Shown in pieces: positions 1 to 10,033 of a DNA stretch of 64,000 bases. Source of the DNA: Pseudoalteromonas phenolica (lineage in GTDB: Bacteria > Pseudomonadota > Gammaproteobacteria > Enterobacterales > Alteromonadaceae). The position numbers and the translations under genes were made by a program. The stretch spans positions 1-64,000 of the forward strand of contig NZ_PPSW01000006.1 in assembly GCF_005876835.1 (NCBI RefSeq), in the 5' to 3' direction. The notes under the pieces were generated by a model. It searched no databases. It was not told the DNA's origin and saw only the letters and a list, made by a program, of their open reading frames with translations. Numbering within the stretch: the first letter of the stretch is position 1; every line of letters begins with the position of its first letter.

Positions 1-107
1 GCAAGGCTAAAATTTTGCTATTTAGTTGTTCTAAATAAGAAATTTTTAACGAAGCTAGCGTCAGTTTTAGTCCTTCAAAATGATTGAGTATTATTGAGGA
101 TTGGTAT
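1..107. repeat. Miniature inverted-repeat element, partial copy A
   Basis: This stretch is close to the reverse complement of the element at 48860-49021; only a few bases differ over about 107 nt. Its right end is GAGGATTGGTAT (96-107), which matches one terminal inverted repeat of the complete copy. The left part lies outside the window. It contains no ORF and sits just downstream of the AraC gene, so it may shape that gene's 3' end. Confidence 0.75.
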
Positions 108-114
108 ACTTTAG

Positions 115-1002
115 TTAGTTCTTTTGAAATGCCTTTGGAGAAACACCAAAGGCATTTTTGAATGTACGGCTAAATTGACTGGTATGATTGAAGCCTAAAT
201 CAAACCCTATTTGGGTAATACTTTTACCTTTTTTAAGCAGCTCTTTGGCCTTTGACAGTCGCCGTGTTTGCAGCCACTGTTGCGGGGTCATGTTTAAGCA
301 TGACTTAAAGTAATTAAAAAATTTACTGCGACTCATACAAGCAATTTTACACAAAGTATCGATATCTAGAGGCTCGCTCAAATGATGCTCTATGTATTGA
401 ACGACTTCTGTAATTGGGTCTTGATGATTATGCAAGCTTGCGCACTTTAAAATAAGTTCGCGAGTTTGCTGAGTGAGCAATCGTGTCACCAATTCATTCA
501 GTGCTAAATCAATCAAAAATCCGCGTTGATCTCCATTTTCAGTAAATAAATGCACCATACGGTCGAGTAATGCCTGAGTTTGCCAATTGTGCTCGACATG
601 GACGAGTTCATTTTGATAAGCCACTTCGATACTAGTTTGATTTTGTATATTAAGCTTTTGGGCAATATCAGCCAGTTTATCAGAGTTAATTTCAATGGCT
701 AAGCAGGTTGTGGGTGTTGGCCCTGATGCGTCAGGAAAGTCAATATGGACGGTTTGGTTTGGTGCAAGTACAAAGCTTTCATTAGGCAAAAAATCATGGT
801 GGTAATCACATGTTTCTACATGCATCACCTTTTTGCCTTGTAGCATACCGCAAAACAATACATTGCTTGATGATAAGGGCACATTAAATGCGCTTTCATA
901 AGTGTCATAAATACTCAATTGCGCGTCATTTGAATCAAAGCTGAGCTTATTCTCTACCAATTTATCAATGTGTTGGTGCCTAGCTTGTAAATCAAAGCGC
1001 AT
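115..1002 (-). CDS. AraC-family transcriptional regulator, probable regulator of the divergent aldehyde dehydrogenase gene
   Basis: Cytoplasmic DNA-binding activator of 295 aa. The last ~100 residues form a double helix-turn-helix of the AraC type, including 'IACMSRSKFFNYFK' and the C-terminal signature 'IGFDLGFNHTSQFSRTFK..FGVSPKAF'. The first ~180 residues are a sensor domain I cannot tie to a known ligand. The ATG start is supported by AAGGA about 6 nt upstream. It diverges from the aldehyde dehydrogenase gene with ~156 bp between the two starts, an arrangement in which such regulators usually control the neighbouring enzyme. That link is inferred; I saw no clear operator. The gene ends next to a repeat element. 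Confidence 0.85.
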   Translation of the reverse strand: MRFDLQARHQHIDKLVENKLSFDSNDAQLSIYDTYESAFNVPLSSSNVLFCGMLQGKKVMHVETCDYHHDFLPNESFVLAPNQTVHIDFPDASGPTPTTCLAIEINSDKLADIAQKLNIQNQTSIEVAYQNELVHVEHNWQTQALLDRMVHLFTENGDQRGFLIDLALNELVTRLLTQQTRELILKCASLHNHQDPITEVVQYIEHHLSEPLDIDTLCKIACMSRSKFFNYFKSCLNMTPQQWLQTRRLSKAKELLKKGKSITQIGFDLGFNHTSQFSRTFKNAFGVSPKAFQKN

Positions 1003-1158
1003 ATCTGTTCCTTATGAATATCAAGACTGAGAGTTAAGCAAAAAATACCTAGAGTTAATTTTTTAAGCCTCCTTTCGCTTAATGTCAATTCAATCGGCTC
1101 AAAAATAAACACATAACTGAAGTATGAGCCGGGCAACAAGTTGATAGAAGAGGACACT

Positions 1159-2679
1159 ATGATTTATTCAAACCCGAATACCCAAGGCGCAGTCGTTAAT
1201 TTTAAAGATAAGTATGACAATTACATCGGTGGTGAGTGGGTTGCTCCCTTAGATGGTGAATATTTTGAAAACAAAAGCCCTGTGAACGGAAAGGTGTTTT
1301 GCCAAGTGGCACGCTCTAAAGCAGCAGATATCGAGTTGGCACTCGACAAAGCACATGAAGCAAAAGAGGCGTGGGGCACAACCAGTGTCACTGAGCGCAG
1401 TAATATTTTACTGAAAATTGCTCAGATCATTGAAGATAACAAAGAGTATTTGGCCGTTGCTGAAACTTGGGATAACGGTAAAGCCGTACGCGAAACCCTC
1501 GCCGCTGATATTCCACTAGCAGCAGATCATTTTAGATATTTTGCTGGCTGTATTCGAGCGCAAGAGGGCAGTATTGGCGAGATTGACGAGCACACCGTGG
1601 CCTACCATTTTCATGAGCCGCTAGGTGTAGTTGGGCAAATTATACCCTGGAACTTCCCGCTATTAATGGCCGCTTGGAAATTAGCCCCAGCTCTGGCTGC
1701 GGGTAACTGTGTTGTACTAAAACCTGCAGAGCAAACGCCTACCTCGATCATGTTATTAGTTGAACTGATCGGTGATTTATTACCTGCGGGTGCTTTAAAC
1801 GTGGTGAATGGTTTTGGTAAAGAAGCAGGTGAAGCGCTCGCGACGAGCAAACGTATTGCTAAAATTGCATTCACGGGTTCAACCCCTGTTGGTTCGCACA
1901 TCTTGAAATGCGCTGCCGATAATATCATTCCATCGACCGTTGAGCTTGGTGGTAAATCACCAAATATCTTCTTCAATGACGTGCTCGACAAAGACGATGA
2001 TTATTTAAGTAAGTGTATTGAAGGTGCGGTATTAGCTTATTTCAACCAAGGTGAAGTATGTACTTGTCCTTCGCGCTTATTTGTCCAAGAAGACATTTAT
2101 GACGAGTTTATTGAGCGTGTTAAGGCACGAACAGCGCAAATTAAGCGTGGCAACCCATTAGATACAGAAACCATGGTTGGCGCGCAAGCCTCTCAGCAAC
2201 AGTTCGATAAAATCTTAAGTTATATCGAAATAGGTAAACAAGAAGGTGCGGAAGTACTGTTCGGTGGTGAAGTTGAGCAATTATCTGAAGAGTTTAATTC
2301 GGGTTATTACATTCAACCAACCTTGCTTAAGGGCAATAATTCAATGCGAGTATTCCAAGAAGAGATTTTTGGTCCAGTTATTTCACTGTGTACGTTTAAA
2401 GATGAAGCTGAAGCATTAGAGCTGGCGAATAGCTCTGAATTTGGCTTAGGTGCGGGTGTTTGGACCCGGAACATGAATCGCGCCTATCATTTTGGTCGCA
2501 AGATTGAAGCCGGACGTGTATGGACAAACTGCTACCACATGTATCCAGCGCATGCGGCATTTGGTGGTTATAAAAAGTCAGGTGTGGGTAGAGAGACGCA
2601 TAAAAAAGCGTTAGACCATTATCAGCAAACTAAAAACCTATTAGTTAGCTATAGTGAAAGTCCACTCGGTTTTTTCTAA
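1159..2679 (+). CDS. NAD(P)+-dependent aldehyde dehydrogenase (ExaC/AldB type)
   Basis: Oxidises aldehydes such as acetaldehyde to the acid in the cytoplasm. With the ATG at 1159 it is 506 aa, the usual length for ExaC/AldB proteins. GAAGAGGAC lies just upstream of that ATG; an in-frame TTG at 1141 would add six residues and lacks its own ribosome site. Family landmarks are '[20 protein letters not shown]' (cofactor fold), the catalytic glutamate E262 in 'VELGGKSPN', and the nucleophile C301 in '[11 protein letters not shown]'. '[11 protein letters not shown]' near the C-terminus is also typical. Exact substrate (acetaldehyde, ethanol-derived or other) is not readable from sequence. Confidence 0.95.
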   Translation: MIYSNPNTQGAVVNFKDKYDNYIGGEWVAPLDGEYFENKSPVNGKVFCQVARSKAADIELALDKAHEAKEAWGTTSVTERSNILLKIAQIIEDNKEYLAVAETWDNGKAVRETLAADIPLAADHFRYFAGCIRAQEGSIGEIDEHTVAYHFHEPLGVVGQIIPWNFPLLMAAWKLAPALAAGNCVVLKPAEQTPTSIMLLVELIGDLLPAGALNVVNGFGKEAGEALATSKRIAKIAFTGSTPVGSHILKCAADNIIPSTVELGGKSPNIFFNDVLDKDDDYLSKCIEGAVLAYFNQGEVCTCPSRLFVQEDIYDEFIERVKARTAQIKRGNPLDTETMVGAQASQQQFDKILSYIEIGKQEGAEVLFGGEVEQLSEEFNSGYYIQPTLLKGNNSMRVFQEEIFGPVISLCTFKDEAEALELANSSEFGLGAGVWTRNMNRAYHFGRKIEAGRVWTNCYHMYPAHAAFGGYKKSGVGRETHKKALDHYQQTKNLLVSYSESPLGFF

Positions 2680-2727
2680 ACAGTCAGCTATTCAATTGGT
2701 TATTTAGATATCACAATGCAAAGGGGC

Positions 2728-2762
2728 AAGTAGCGCAATGTTAAATTGCGCTACTTTTTTGT
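2728..2762 (+). terminator. Rho-independent terminator after aldehyde dehydrogenase
   Basis: A 12-bp stem (AAGTAGCGCAAT / ATTGCGCTACTT, 2728-2739 with 2745-2756) with a 5-nt loop is followed by a T-run. It also lies at the 3' end of the convergent M14 gene and may serve both. Confidence 0.85.
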
Positions 2763-2765
2763 CTA

Positions 2766-3680
2766 TTAATCTTCGATTGATTTTATGTAGTTTAAAGCAC
2801 CAACGACAGAAGCTACTTGGCCTTGTACACAAATTTCATCATTTGCAGTTGGGCTATCAGGGTAAACTTCGGTTGTCGTTACGTACTCTGCGTCTGTCAT
2901 ACCCATACAAAGGCCGAGTTTAGTACCGTCATAGTTGATCACACCGAATTGCTCAATTGGCACACCAATTAACTTACCATCTTCATCAGCTGGGGCGATG
3001 TGGGTGACTTTTTCTACTTCTTTGATAATCGCAGTTTGGAACGAGTATTGCGGCTTTTGAGTATGACCAACTAAGTAAAAACCATCAGGAATATTCCAAT
3101 TATCATGACTGACACCATCACGCGCTGCGAGCGCTGGTCGAAACTCAGAATTGTCGGTGTCTGTGGTTTCATGTAAATCGACATGACACAATAAATCATC
3201 AAACCTAGCGACATAAGCCATAGCTTGTTTTGACTCAGCAGCTGGACTGTCAGCATAAAATGAGCGGTTTGGATCAATCGCCTCTGGGTTCCAACGGTTG
3301 ATTGTTTCATAACCCCAAGGACTAATACATGGAAGTACCACTAGATTGAAATCAGCTTGGTAATGTTTGCCCTGTGATTTTATGAACTCAATCGCACCAT
3401 GTACACCACTGGTTTCATAACCATGTACACCACCTGTCACTAAAACAGTAGGCTTATTGTCAGAAAAGTCACGAGACTTTATCGCATACAATTTATATTC
3501 ATGTTCACCGTAATTAAGTTCGCCATATTGCTCAACGTCATACTCGTCAGCGAGTGCAAGTATTTTAGTTTCTACTTCTTGTTGGTAACTACGCTTAATT
3601 ACTTGTGCTGCAAGCCACTGTTTTTTTTCTGCTTCTTGCCATGGTTTACCAGGCGTGCCAATTGGGTATGCGGTTGTCAT
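2766..3680 (-). CDS. M14-type zinc carboxypeptidase / aminoacylase-like protein
   Basis: Predicted zinc hydrolase of 304 aa. The metal site reads 'GGVHGYE' (H86, E89) with a third ligand H170 in 'CHVDLHETTDTD', the pattern of M14 carboxypeptidases and the related succinylglutamate desuccinylase/aspartoacylase group. No signal peptide is visible, so it probably acts in the cytoplasm, perhaps removing C-terminal residues from short peptides. The start is backed by GAGGA upstream. It is transcribed alone, convergent with the aldehyde dehydrogenase. Substrate assignment within the superfamily is uncertain. Confidence 0.8.
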   Translation of the reverse strand: MTTAYPIGTPGKPWQEAEKKQWLAAQVIKRSYQQEVETKILALADEYDVEQYGELNYGEHEYKLYAIKSRDFSDNKPTVLVTGGVHGYETSGVHGAIEFIKSQGKHYQADFNLVVLPCISPWGYETINRWNPEAIDPNRSFYADSPAAESKQAMAYVARFDDLLCHVDLHETTDTDNSEFRPALAARDGVSHDNWNIPDGFYLVGHTQKPQYSFQTAIIKEVEKVTHIAPADEDGKLIGVPIEQFGVINYDGTKLGLCMGMTDAEYVTTTEVYPDSPTANDEICVQGQVASVVGALNYIKSIED

Positions 3681-3781
3681 AATCTTCCTCGGTGAAAGTT
3701 TTTTGCCATCCTAGTGATAAAGCTGGGGTCAGTAAAGTAATTAAATCTAATTGCACACCATCTGAACACTATTACAGCTGT

Positions 3782-4189
3782 TTATTTTGCAAAGTAACCA
3801 AGTTGCGCTAGTCGATTTTTTTGCTGCGATGTTAATTTGCAGCTAAATAAAAAAATACTTCTCTGCTCAAGTTGTACATGTGTGACTTTACAGCAAATAA
3901 TGGTATGAACTTTAATTTGTTGAATTTGTTCAACAGGGACATACTTTTGAGCGCCTAAAAAGTTATAGTAGCTCAACCCATTCACACACCAAGATGACCT
4001 TCTTCGGCTCATCAAGGTTTGAATTAGTGTGACAATCACAAATAAGCTGAGGGTGAATATAAGCATGATTTCTAATGCTTCTAACCAAGCAGTAAAGTTA
4101 AAAACCGTGCTTATTGACACAAGAAGCGCAATAACGCTCGCGGCAAGAATATAAAAACCAAAATTGATTGAAGATTTAATTTCGTACAT
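3782..4189 (-). CDS. Hypothetical two-helix membrane protein
   Basis: I do not recognise this 135-aa protein. Two hydrophobic helices lie at about residues 12-30 and 38-60. A basic SRRR turn and a ~70-residue cytoplasmic tail with 'YVPVEQIQQIKV' follow. That tail resembles the small membrane-anchored PH-like or YcxB-like folds, where a strand pattern of this kind recurs, but I cannot confirm it. AGGAG lies upstream of the ATG. Base composition is more AT-rich than the flanking housekeeping genes. Confidence 0.6.
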   Translation of the reverse strand: MYEIKSSINFGFYILAASVIALLVSISTVFNFTAWLEALEIMLIFTLSLFVIVTLIQTLMSRRRSSWCVNGLSYYNFLGAQKYVPVEQIQQIKVHTIICCKVTHVQLEQRSIFLFSCKLTSQQKNRLAQLGYFAK

Positions 4190-4276
4190 TTCTTAACTCC
4201 TACGTACCTTTTTTGTTGGCGGGCAAGTTAATGTAAGAAAATGAATAAAATATGGAGCTAATACTTAAAGCTTAAA

Positions 4277-5137
4277 TTAATCCAGTTTTGCTTTTATTTC
4301 TTGCCAGTCTTCAACAAGTGGGTTGAGAAAACCACATTCCTTATAAGCACGCTCAATGTATCCTGATTGTCTGAGCTGCTTTAAACCCTTCTGTAGTGCT
4401 TTAAATGTTTTGTTTCCGAGTGGATGTTTTTTTGATACTACAAAGTGTCTGCTGTCTTGAAGAGCGACTTTAACGCCATCTATTGCTCGAATTTTGTAGT
4501 TTCTTCCTGTGTACTCAAAAGGCTGGGCTGGTTTGAAAGGGGCCAGCATGGCATCGACCCAGCCACTACTGACCATTTTAGCCATAACTAGCCAATCGGC
4601 TTCAATAACTAAATTTTTGGGTTTGAGCGCAGTGAGTGTTTTTACATCAGTGTGCCAGGCTTCGCTGGTCACAAAGCTAAGGTCTGTAATGCCATTCGTA
4701 AGTTTTGGTTTGAGCTGAGTTATTTTATTGGGTGCGACATATATACCTGCGTAAAACTCTCCATTACGTATCACAGGTTCAGATATGAATACATCGTTTT
4801 CGTATTGGGATGCTTCATTAAGCCAAATTGAGTCAAAACTGATCAGGAGTAGCCCGTGCTGAATAAGACGAATATTTCTCGCATCATAATCACCTAGCAC
4901 AAAATCATAATCCAGATTTAGGCCTCCGAGTTTTATCGCTTTTTGTACTAGGATAAATTCAACAACATCCCTAAGGCAACTTGGGTGATTGAAATGCTCT
5001 ATTGACTCGATACTTTCTTCGCCGAGCACGTGTTGAGCGTAATTATATATATCGGTTTCAATCGAAATTGGAATTTTCGCCTTGCTACTTAAAGCTGTAA
5101 AAAAGCACAAAAATAAACATACCCATTTCATAAACAT
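4277..5137 (-). CDS. Periplasmic solute-binding protein, family 3 type
   Basis: A 286-aa protein with an N-terminal signal peptide ('MKWVCLFLCFF..LSSKAK') and the layout of extracellular solute-binding family 3 proteins. These normally bind amino acids for ABC importers or act as sensors. No permease or ATPase gene is adjacent. Such orphan proteins are common in Alteromonadales, and their ligand and partner are usually unknown. Two ATGs (5137 and 5131) are possible; the second gives a more typical signal peptide. Neither has a strong ribosome site. Confidence 0.7.
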   Translation of the reverse strand: MFMKWVCLFLCFFTALSSKAKIPISIETDIYNYAQHVLGEESIESIEHFNHPSCLRDVVEFILVQKAIKLGGLNLDYDFVLGDYDARNIRLIQHGLLLISFDSIWLNEASQYENDVFISEPVIRNGEFYAGIYVAPNKITQLKPKLTNGITDLSFVTSEAWHTDVKTLTALKPKNLVIEADWLVMAKMVSSGWVDAMLAPFKPAQPFEYTGRNYKIRAIDGVKVALQDSRHFVVSKKHPLGNKTFKALQKGLKQLRQSGYIERAYKECGFLNPLVEDWQEIKAKLD

Positions 5138-5283
5138 GATTCATTGGTCTGTATTTGAGTTAAGTATCGTATAAGTTGAGATAAATTAAAGTGACAAGAG
5201 CAAACTAGTTCACTATCTTGTTAAGTTGATGTTATTTAAAACATTGAAAATCGTGTTTATCGAGCGCTATAAAAGGGGACTTT

Positions 5284-5676
5284 ATGAAATTCGAACAGTT
5301 ACTTAATCATCTAGATTCAGGCGTTTGCGTTGATCAATTACAAACTGAGTCTGTGGTAGATTTAGCTGTATTACTTATGTCAATTGATGGCGAGGTATGT
5401 GAAAAAGAGTTATCGGTTTTAAATCAGTGGATACAGAAGCTATGTTGGAATAGCGAGATAGAATCAGGTCTTTATATCTCAAATATGATCACCCATTGCA
5501 AAGATGTGATTGCAAAAGGTGATGCAGAGCATTTTATTCACCATAGAATGAAACATATTGTTGATGCACCCATAAAGGAGCTGGCCTTAAGATTAACGAC
5601 TCAACTAGCACAGGCTGATGGCATAGTGACTGAGTCAGAATCTAATGCACTAAAAGTTATTGAAGCAGAGCTTTAA
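5284..5676 (+). CDS. TerB-like domain protein
   Basis: A 130-aa all-helical protein with two TerB-type repeats: 'AVLLMSIDGEVCEKELSVL' near residue 30 and 'LAQADGIVTESESNALKVI' near the C-terminus. The acidic D-G-x-V-x-x-x-E loops are the family's metal-binding signature. TerB-like proteins occur in tellurite resistance and in many other contexts; there are no ter genes here, so no resistance role is implied. AAGGGGAC precedes the ATG. The stop is only a few bases from the convergent GlxA-type gene. Confidence 0.75.
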   Translation: MKFEQLLNHLDSGVCVDQLQTESVVDLAVLLMSIDGEVCEKELSVLNQWIQKLCWNSEIESGLYISNMITHCKDVIAKGDAEHFIHHRMKHIVDAPIKELALRLTTQLAQADGIVTESESNALKVIEAEL

Positions 5677-5680
5677 TTGT

Positions 5681-6691
5681 TTAGTGGTTTTGAGAAAACA
5701 ACTTTTTACGCACGATTTTTCTATACTCACTCGGTGTTTGATTTAGCCTTTGCTTAAATACCCGAGTGAGTAAGCCCTGAGAATTAAACCCCACCGATAT
5801 TGCCACATCTTGAATTGACAGATTACTAGACGCTAATAGCTCTTTGGCATTTTCTAAGCGTATAGTTTGCAGATAATGCGCGGCCGTTTGGTCCGTTGCT
5901 GCTTTAAAACGTCGATTAAACGTCCGGTAACTTAAGTCAAATTGCTCTGCCAAATCTGAAAGGGCAATTTCAGTGTGATAATTGTTTTTTAACCAAAATT
6001 GAATCGATGCGATTAATTCATCTGGGTGTGTATCTGCATCACCTTCAAGAAAACGTTGTTCTTCATAAGGCTTTCTAATTTCATGAGAAAAGTTTTGCTG
6101 TACATGTTGCGCCGCGGCAACACCATATAATTGCGAAATCAAATGCACAATTACATCTGCGAGAGCATTCAAACTGGCTACGGTATAAATGCGCTCAGAC
6201 TGAGTAATGAAAAAGTCAGGTTTCAAATCGACTGACGGGTAATTGAGCTTAAATTGTTTCGCGTAATGCCAGTGTGTTGTCGCAGGGTGGTGTTCGAGTA
6301 AACCAGATTCTGCCAAAAAGCAGACACCAGTGCCGACACCAATTATGGTCGAGCCTTGATGCCAAGCTTGATTTAAAGCCGTTGCAAGAGCTTGGTTTTT
6401 TCTAAGTACAGGTCTAGGGTTTCGCCAAATGCTCGGAACAATTATGTAGTCTTGCTCTGACAAATAACTAAAAGCCTCGTCAGGTTGTATTTGTAACCCA
6501 AGCTCATTACTGATTGGCGAGGTATCATTTGCTAACCAAGTTATTCGTAAAGGTTTAAAGTCATGTCCTAAGTATCTTTTTGCAAATGCTTCACCTGCTC
6601 TGAGCATTTCTGCAGGCAGAGAAACACTGGTAAAGAGCATGCTTGAATAAATACAAAAACCAATTTTTATCGGGTTTTCTGGTCTGACCAT
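5681..6691 (-). CDS. GlxA-type AraC-family regulator with DJ-1/PfpI-like domain
   Basis: A 336-aa regulator in two parts. Residues ~8-190 form a DJ-1/PfpI (amidase-like) sensor domain with the nucleophile-elbow cysteine in 'GVGTGVCFLAESGLL'. Residues ~235-330 form a paired helix-turn-helix AraC domain ('LSDLAEQFDLSYRTFNRRFK', 'VAISVGFNSQGLLTRVFK'). Proteins of this layout sense small nitrogenous metabolites in characterised cases. It is divergent from fabY with ~113 bp between starts, so control of fabY is possible but unproven. Confidence 0.85.
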   Translation of the reverse strand: MVRPENPIKIGFCIYSSMLFTSVSLPAEMLRAGEAFAKRYLGHDFKPLRITWLANDTSPISNELGLQIQPDEAFSYLSEQDYIIVPSIWRNPRPVLRKNQALATALNQAWHQGSTIIGVGTGVCFLAESGLLEHHPATTHWHYAKQFKLNYPSVDLKPDFFITQSERIYTVASLNALADVIVHLISQLYGVAAAQHVQQNFSHEIRKPYEEQRFLEGDADTHPDELIASIQFWLKNNYHTEIALSDLAEQFDLSYRTFNRRFKAATDQTAAHYLQTIRLENAKELLASSNLSIQDVAISVGFNSQGLLTRVFKQRLNQTPSEYRKIVRKKLFSQNH

Positions 6692-6804
6692 GCTGATTTG
6701 GCGAAAAATAAATGATATTTGGCTATTTTTGCAAAATGTAATCTAAAGTTCAAACTAGAATCGAACATATCTAAGTTGTGTGAAAATTTTAAGAACGATT
6801 ATTT

Positions 6805-8706
6805 ATGACTGCATTACCAATTATTGTCGGTATGGGTGGCATTAATGCTGCTGGCCGTACATCTTTTCATCAGGGCTATCGCCGTATTGTTATAGATAAG
6901 CTAGATCATCAAGCACGCCAAGAAACTTTCTTAGGCCTAGCAACACTCATGAATTTAGTGCGTTTCGAAGACGGTCGACTAGTAACACACACAGGCGATG
7001 AAATTTCAACTGAACAAGTCGAAGCGAAATTTGGTGAGCAGATTAAAGCGGGTACTTTGATCCGTAAAATAGAAAAAGAACATTTTGATTGTGATGCAAC
7101 ACACTGGCAACAAAAGCTAACTATTAATGCGAATGATGAGGCGGGACTAAAGTTCACTTGTCGTAAGCGTGATTTACCAAACCCAGTACCTGCCTCTTGG
7201 CAAGTTGAAGAACTAGACGCAAAAACAGTCAATGTGGTTGTGCCTGATTCTTTAGAAGTAAAACACGATAGCTATCGTGATAATCCAATCAAAGCGGCGG
7301 GTCAATTACCAACCGGCTTTGATCCGGCATCGCTTTATAACAGTCGTTATCAACCTCGTGGTTTACAGGCTACTATTTTTGCCGCAACCGATGCAATACG
7401 TTCAACGGGTCTTGATTGGGATACCGTCATGAACAGTGTTGAACCAGACAAAATTGGTACTTATTCAGCATCAGTCGCTGGTCAAATGCAGCAAGAAGGT
7501 TTTGGTGGTTTGATCCGCTCTCGTCAACAAGGTGATCGCGTAAGTACAAAACAATTGGCACTGGGTTTAAATACCATGTCGACAGACTTTATTAATGCTT
7601 ACGTTACAGGCAGTGTTGGTACGACGTTCACAACATCTGGTGCATGTGCAACTTTCTTATATAACTTACGTGCAGCTGTTAATGATATTCAAGCTGGTCG
7701 TACACGTGTTGCGATTGTAGCGAGCGTAGAATGTGCGTTAACGCCGGAAGTCATTGAAGGTTTTGGTAACATGAGCGCATTGGCAAACGAAGAAGGTCTT
7801 CGTAAGCTCGATAATACAGAAAACGTTGACTACCGTCGCACAAGCCGTCCATTTGGTGATAACTGTGGTTTCACAATCGGTGAAGGCGCTCAGGTTGCGA
7901 TCTTAATGGACGATGCCTTAGCACTAGAGCTTGGCGCAGAGGTGATGGGTTCGGTAGTCGATGTGTTTGTTAATGCTGATGGTATCAAAAAGTCAATCAC
8001 GGCACCTGGCCCGGGTAACTACATTACTATGGCTAAGTCTGTTGCATTAGCTGAGCAAATTGCGGGTGCTGACGCGATCAAAGAGCGTAGCTTTATTTTA
8101 GCTCACGGCTCAAGTACACCGCAAAACCGTGTAACTGAATCACTGATTTATCACAAAGTAGCAGAAGCGTTTTCAATTAATGGTTGGAAAGTGGTTGCTC
8201 CAAAGGCATACGTAGGGCACACCATTGCGCCTGCAAGTGGTGACCAACTCGCGCTAGCACTGGGTGTATTTAGTCACAACATCATGCCAGGTATTACAAC
8301 GATTGATAAAGTGGCTGACGACGTGCACGCGGAACATTTAGATATTCGCAATGAGCACTATGAATGTTCACCGATGGATGTGGCATTTATCAACTCAAAA
8401 GGCTTCGGTGGTAACAACGCAACAGCAACGGTATTTTCGCCAAACTTTACCAATAAGTTGCTAGCGAAACGCTATTCTGAACAGCAGCTAAATTCATACC
8501 AAGCAAAGTTAGAGCAAACAAAGCTTGCTCAAGCAGACTACCAGCAAGCCGCTGACAATGGCCAATATGAACTTATTTATCGCTTTGGCAACGGTATGAT
8601 TGATGAAAATGAGCTTGTACTGAGTCAAGATAGCTTAAGTTTACCTGGCTTTGATAAAGCAGTATTACTAAGTACAAATAACCAATATGGTGACTTAAGC
8701 GAATAA
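6805..8706 (+). CDS. fabY: Beta-ketoacyl-ACP synthase FabY (fatty-acid initiation)
   Basis: A 633-aa ketoacyl synthase, much longer than FabB/FabF (~410 aa) and FabH (~320 aa) but matching FabY of Pseudomonas (634 aa). FabY condenses acetyl-CoA with malonyl-ACP to start fatty-acid synthesis. The opening 'LPIIVGMGGINAAGRTSFH' and the 'SAGQLPTGF'-like segment (here 'AAGQLPTGFDPASLYNSR') are FabY hallmarks. The thiolase-fold Cys-His-His triad is C281 ('TSGACATF'), H434 ('LAHGSSTPQ') and H472 ('YVGHTIAPASGDQ'). It is a single gene with its own terminator. Assignment is from remembered family features rather than a search. Confidence 0.88.
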   Translation: MTALPIIVGMGGINAAGRTSFHQGYRRIVIDKLDHQARQETFLGLATLMNLVRFEDGRLVTHTGDEISTEQVEAKFGEQIKAGTLIRKIEKEHFDCDATHWQQKLTINANDEAGLKFTCRKRDLPNPVPASWQVEELDAKTVNVVVPDSLEVKHDSYRDNPIKAAGQLPTGFDPASLYNSRYQPRGLQATIFAATDAIRSTGLDWDTVMNSVEPDKIGTYSASVAGQMQQEGFGGLIRSRQQGDRVSTKQLALGLNTMSTDFINAYVTGSVGTTFTTSGACATFLYNLRAAVNDIQAGRTRVAIVASVECALTPEVIEGFGNMSALANEEGLRKLDNTENVDYRRTSRPFGDNCGFTIGEGAQVAILMDDALALELGAEVMGSVVDVFVNADGIKKSITAPGPGNYITMAKSVALAEQIAGADAIKERSFILAHGSSTPQNRVTESLIYHKVAEAFSINGWKVVAPKAYVGHTIAPASGDQLALALGVFSHNIMPGITTIDKVADDVHAEHLDIRNEHYECSPMDVAFINSKGFGGNNATATVFSPNFTNKLLAKRYSEQQLNSYQAKLEQTKLAQADYQQAADNGQYELIYRFGNGMIDENELVLSQDSLSLPGFDKAVLLSTNNQYGDLSE

Positions 8707-8737
8707 GCTTAAGAAGAAAAGAATGTTAAGCAAACTT

Positions 8738-8765
8738 AGGCGCTCTGGGATGAGCGCCTTTTTTA
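8738..8765 (+). terminator. Terminator after fabY
   Basis: Stem AGGCGCTC/GAGCGCCT (8738-8745 with 8752-8759) followed by a run of T. Confidence 0.85.
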
Positions 8766-8776
8766 TGTCTTGAATA

Positions 8777-8803
8777 TAAAAAAAGGCCACTCTGTGGCCT
8801 TAG
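8777..8803 (-). terminator. Terminator after rlmI
   Basis: Stem AAGGCCAC/GTGGCCTT (8783-8790 with 8794-8801). Read on the minus strand it is followed by a T-run, as expected for the end of rlmI. Confidence 0.8.
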
Positions 8804-8842
8804 TAACTAGTTTATCCAATTTTGCTCTAAACTCTATCTACA

Positions 8843-10033
8843 CTAATAAACCTTACAAATAAGGCCTTTAAGGTAGAAACCTTCAGGGTAGTTACCCGCG
8901 ATAGGGTGATCGGCTGCTTGGTTCAAACGCTCCATAATCAGCAGCTCTTTACCCGCATCAAGGGCTGCGTCAGCAACAACCTTTTGGAACAGGTTTTGCT
9001 CCATTAAGCCAGAACAAGAGAAGGTAAGTAATGTGCCGCCAGGCTTCAGGATTTGCATTGCGATCATATTAATATCTTTATAGCCACGACATGCGCCCGT
9101 TAGTTGTGCTTTGCTCTCAGCAAACTTAGGAGGGTCCATCACGATAGTATCGAATTGACGGCCTTCTTCACGGTACTGGCGAAGCAGCTTAAATACATCT
9201 TGTTTAACGAACTCAGCACGTGACAAATCAAGGTCATTGTGCTCTACATTTCTTTTTGCAGTATCAAGGGCTGGTTGTGATACATCTACGTTAATGACGT
9301 TCTTACAGCCGCCACGTAGCGCATATAAACCAAAAGTGCCCGTGTAGCAGAAGCAGTTTAAAACCTCTTTGTCTTTAGAGAAACGTTCAAGCGCTGCACG
9401 GCTATCACGTTGGTCCAGATAAAAACCGGTTTTGTGACCGTTTAAAATATCAACTTCAAGCTTTAAGCCATTTTCTGTAATGACAACAGGCTCAGTCGGC
9501 GCATCACCCCAAAGTGCACCAGTGGTTTTTTCTAGGCCTTCTTTCTTACGTACGTCAACGTCAGAGCGCTCATAAATGTGGCAATCAGGAAAAAGCTCAC
9601 GAAGTGCTTGAACGATATCGCCTTTATGGCGCTCTGCACCCGCACTTAATAGCTGACATACAATGTAATTGTCGAATTTATCAATGGTGATACCGGGTAA
9701 GCCATCAGACTCTGCTGCGCTTAAGCGAAAACCGCTTAAGCCGCCTTCTTCAATAACTTGACTTCGGGCATCAAAAGCACGCGTTAAACGACGTAAGAAA
9801 AAATCTTTGTCGATGCTTTCAGATTCATCAAAGCTCCATATACGTGCTCTAATTTGAGAATCAGGACTATATGCAGCAGTAGCAAGAAATTTACCTTCAT
9901 TAGAGTAAATTTTTACGGTATCACCCAGAGCAGGTTTACCTTTTACTTTTTTGATGGCTTTGGAGAATATCCAAGGGTGTTTACGTTTTAATGATTTTTC
10001 TCTACCAGGCTGCAAGTACACTGCACAAGACAT
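8843..10033 (-). CDS. rlmI: 23S rRNA m5C1962 methyltransferase RlmI
   Basis: SAM-dependent RNA cytosine-C5 methyltransferase of 396 aa, the family's normal length. Residues ~1-80 are a PUA RNA-binding domain ('[19 protein letters not shown]'). The Rossmann methyltransferase domain carries '[15 protein letters not shown]' (SAM binding), '[10 protein letters not shown]' (the DPP motif) and 'LTFSCSGLM', whose cysteine is the expected nucleophile. It acts on 23S rRNA during ribosome assembly. It is transcribed alone, with a terminator just downstream. Confidence 0.93.
   Translation of the reverse strand: MSCAVYLQPGREKSLKRKHPWIFSKAIKKVKGKPALGDTVKIYSNEGKFLATAAYSPDSQIRARIWSFDESESIDKDFFLRRLTRAFDARSQVIEEGGLSGFRLSAAESDGLPGITIDKFDNYIVCQLLSAGAERHKGDIVQALRELFPDCHIYERSDVDVRKKEGLEKTTGALWGDAPTEPVVITENGLKLEVDILNGHKTGFYLDQRDSRAALERFSKDKEVLNCFCYTGTFGLYALRGGCKNVINVDVSQPALDTAKRNVEHNDLDLSRAEFVKQDVFKLLRQYREEGRQFDTIVMDPPKFAESKAQLTGACRGYKDINMIAMQILKPGGTLLTFSCSGLMEQNLFQKVVADAALDAGKELLIMERLNQAADHPIAGNYPEGFYLKGLICKVY

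Noticed and set aside
1611..1991. 126-codon open frame antisense to the aldehyde dehydrogenase
   Set aside because: Shadow of a strongly conserved gene, with no ribosome site.
2738..2923. 61-codon frame after the aldehyde dehydrogenase gene
   Set aside because: Begins inside the terminator hairpin and overlaps the M14 gene in antisense.
4277..5137. Complete ABC amino-acid importer
   Set aside because: Only the solute-binding protein is present; no permease or ATPase gene is adjacent.
5284..5676. Tellurite-resistance locus, because of the TerB-like protein
   Set aside because: No terA, terC, terD or terE-like genes nearby; TerB domains are widespread.
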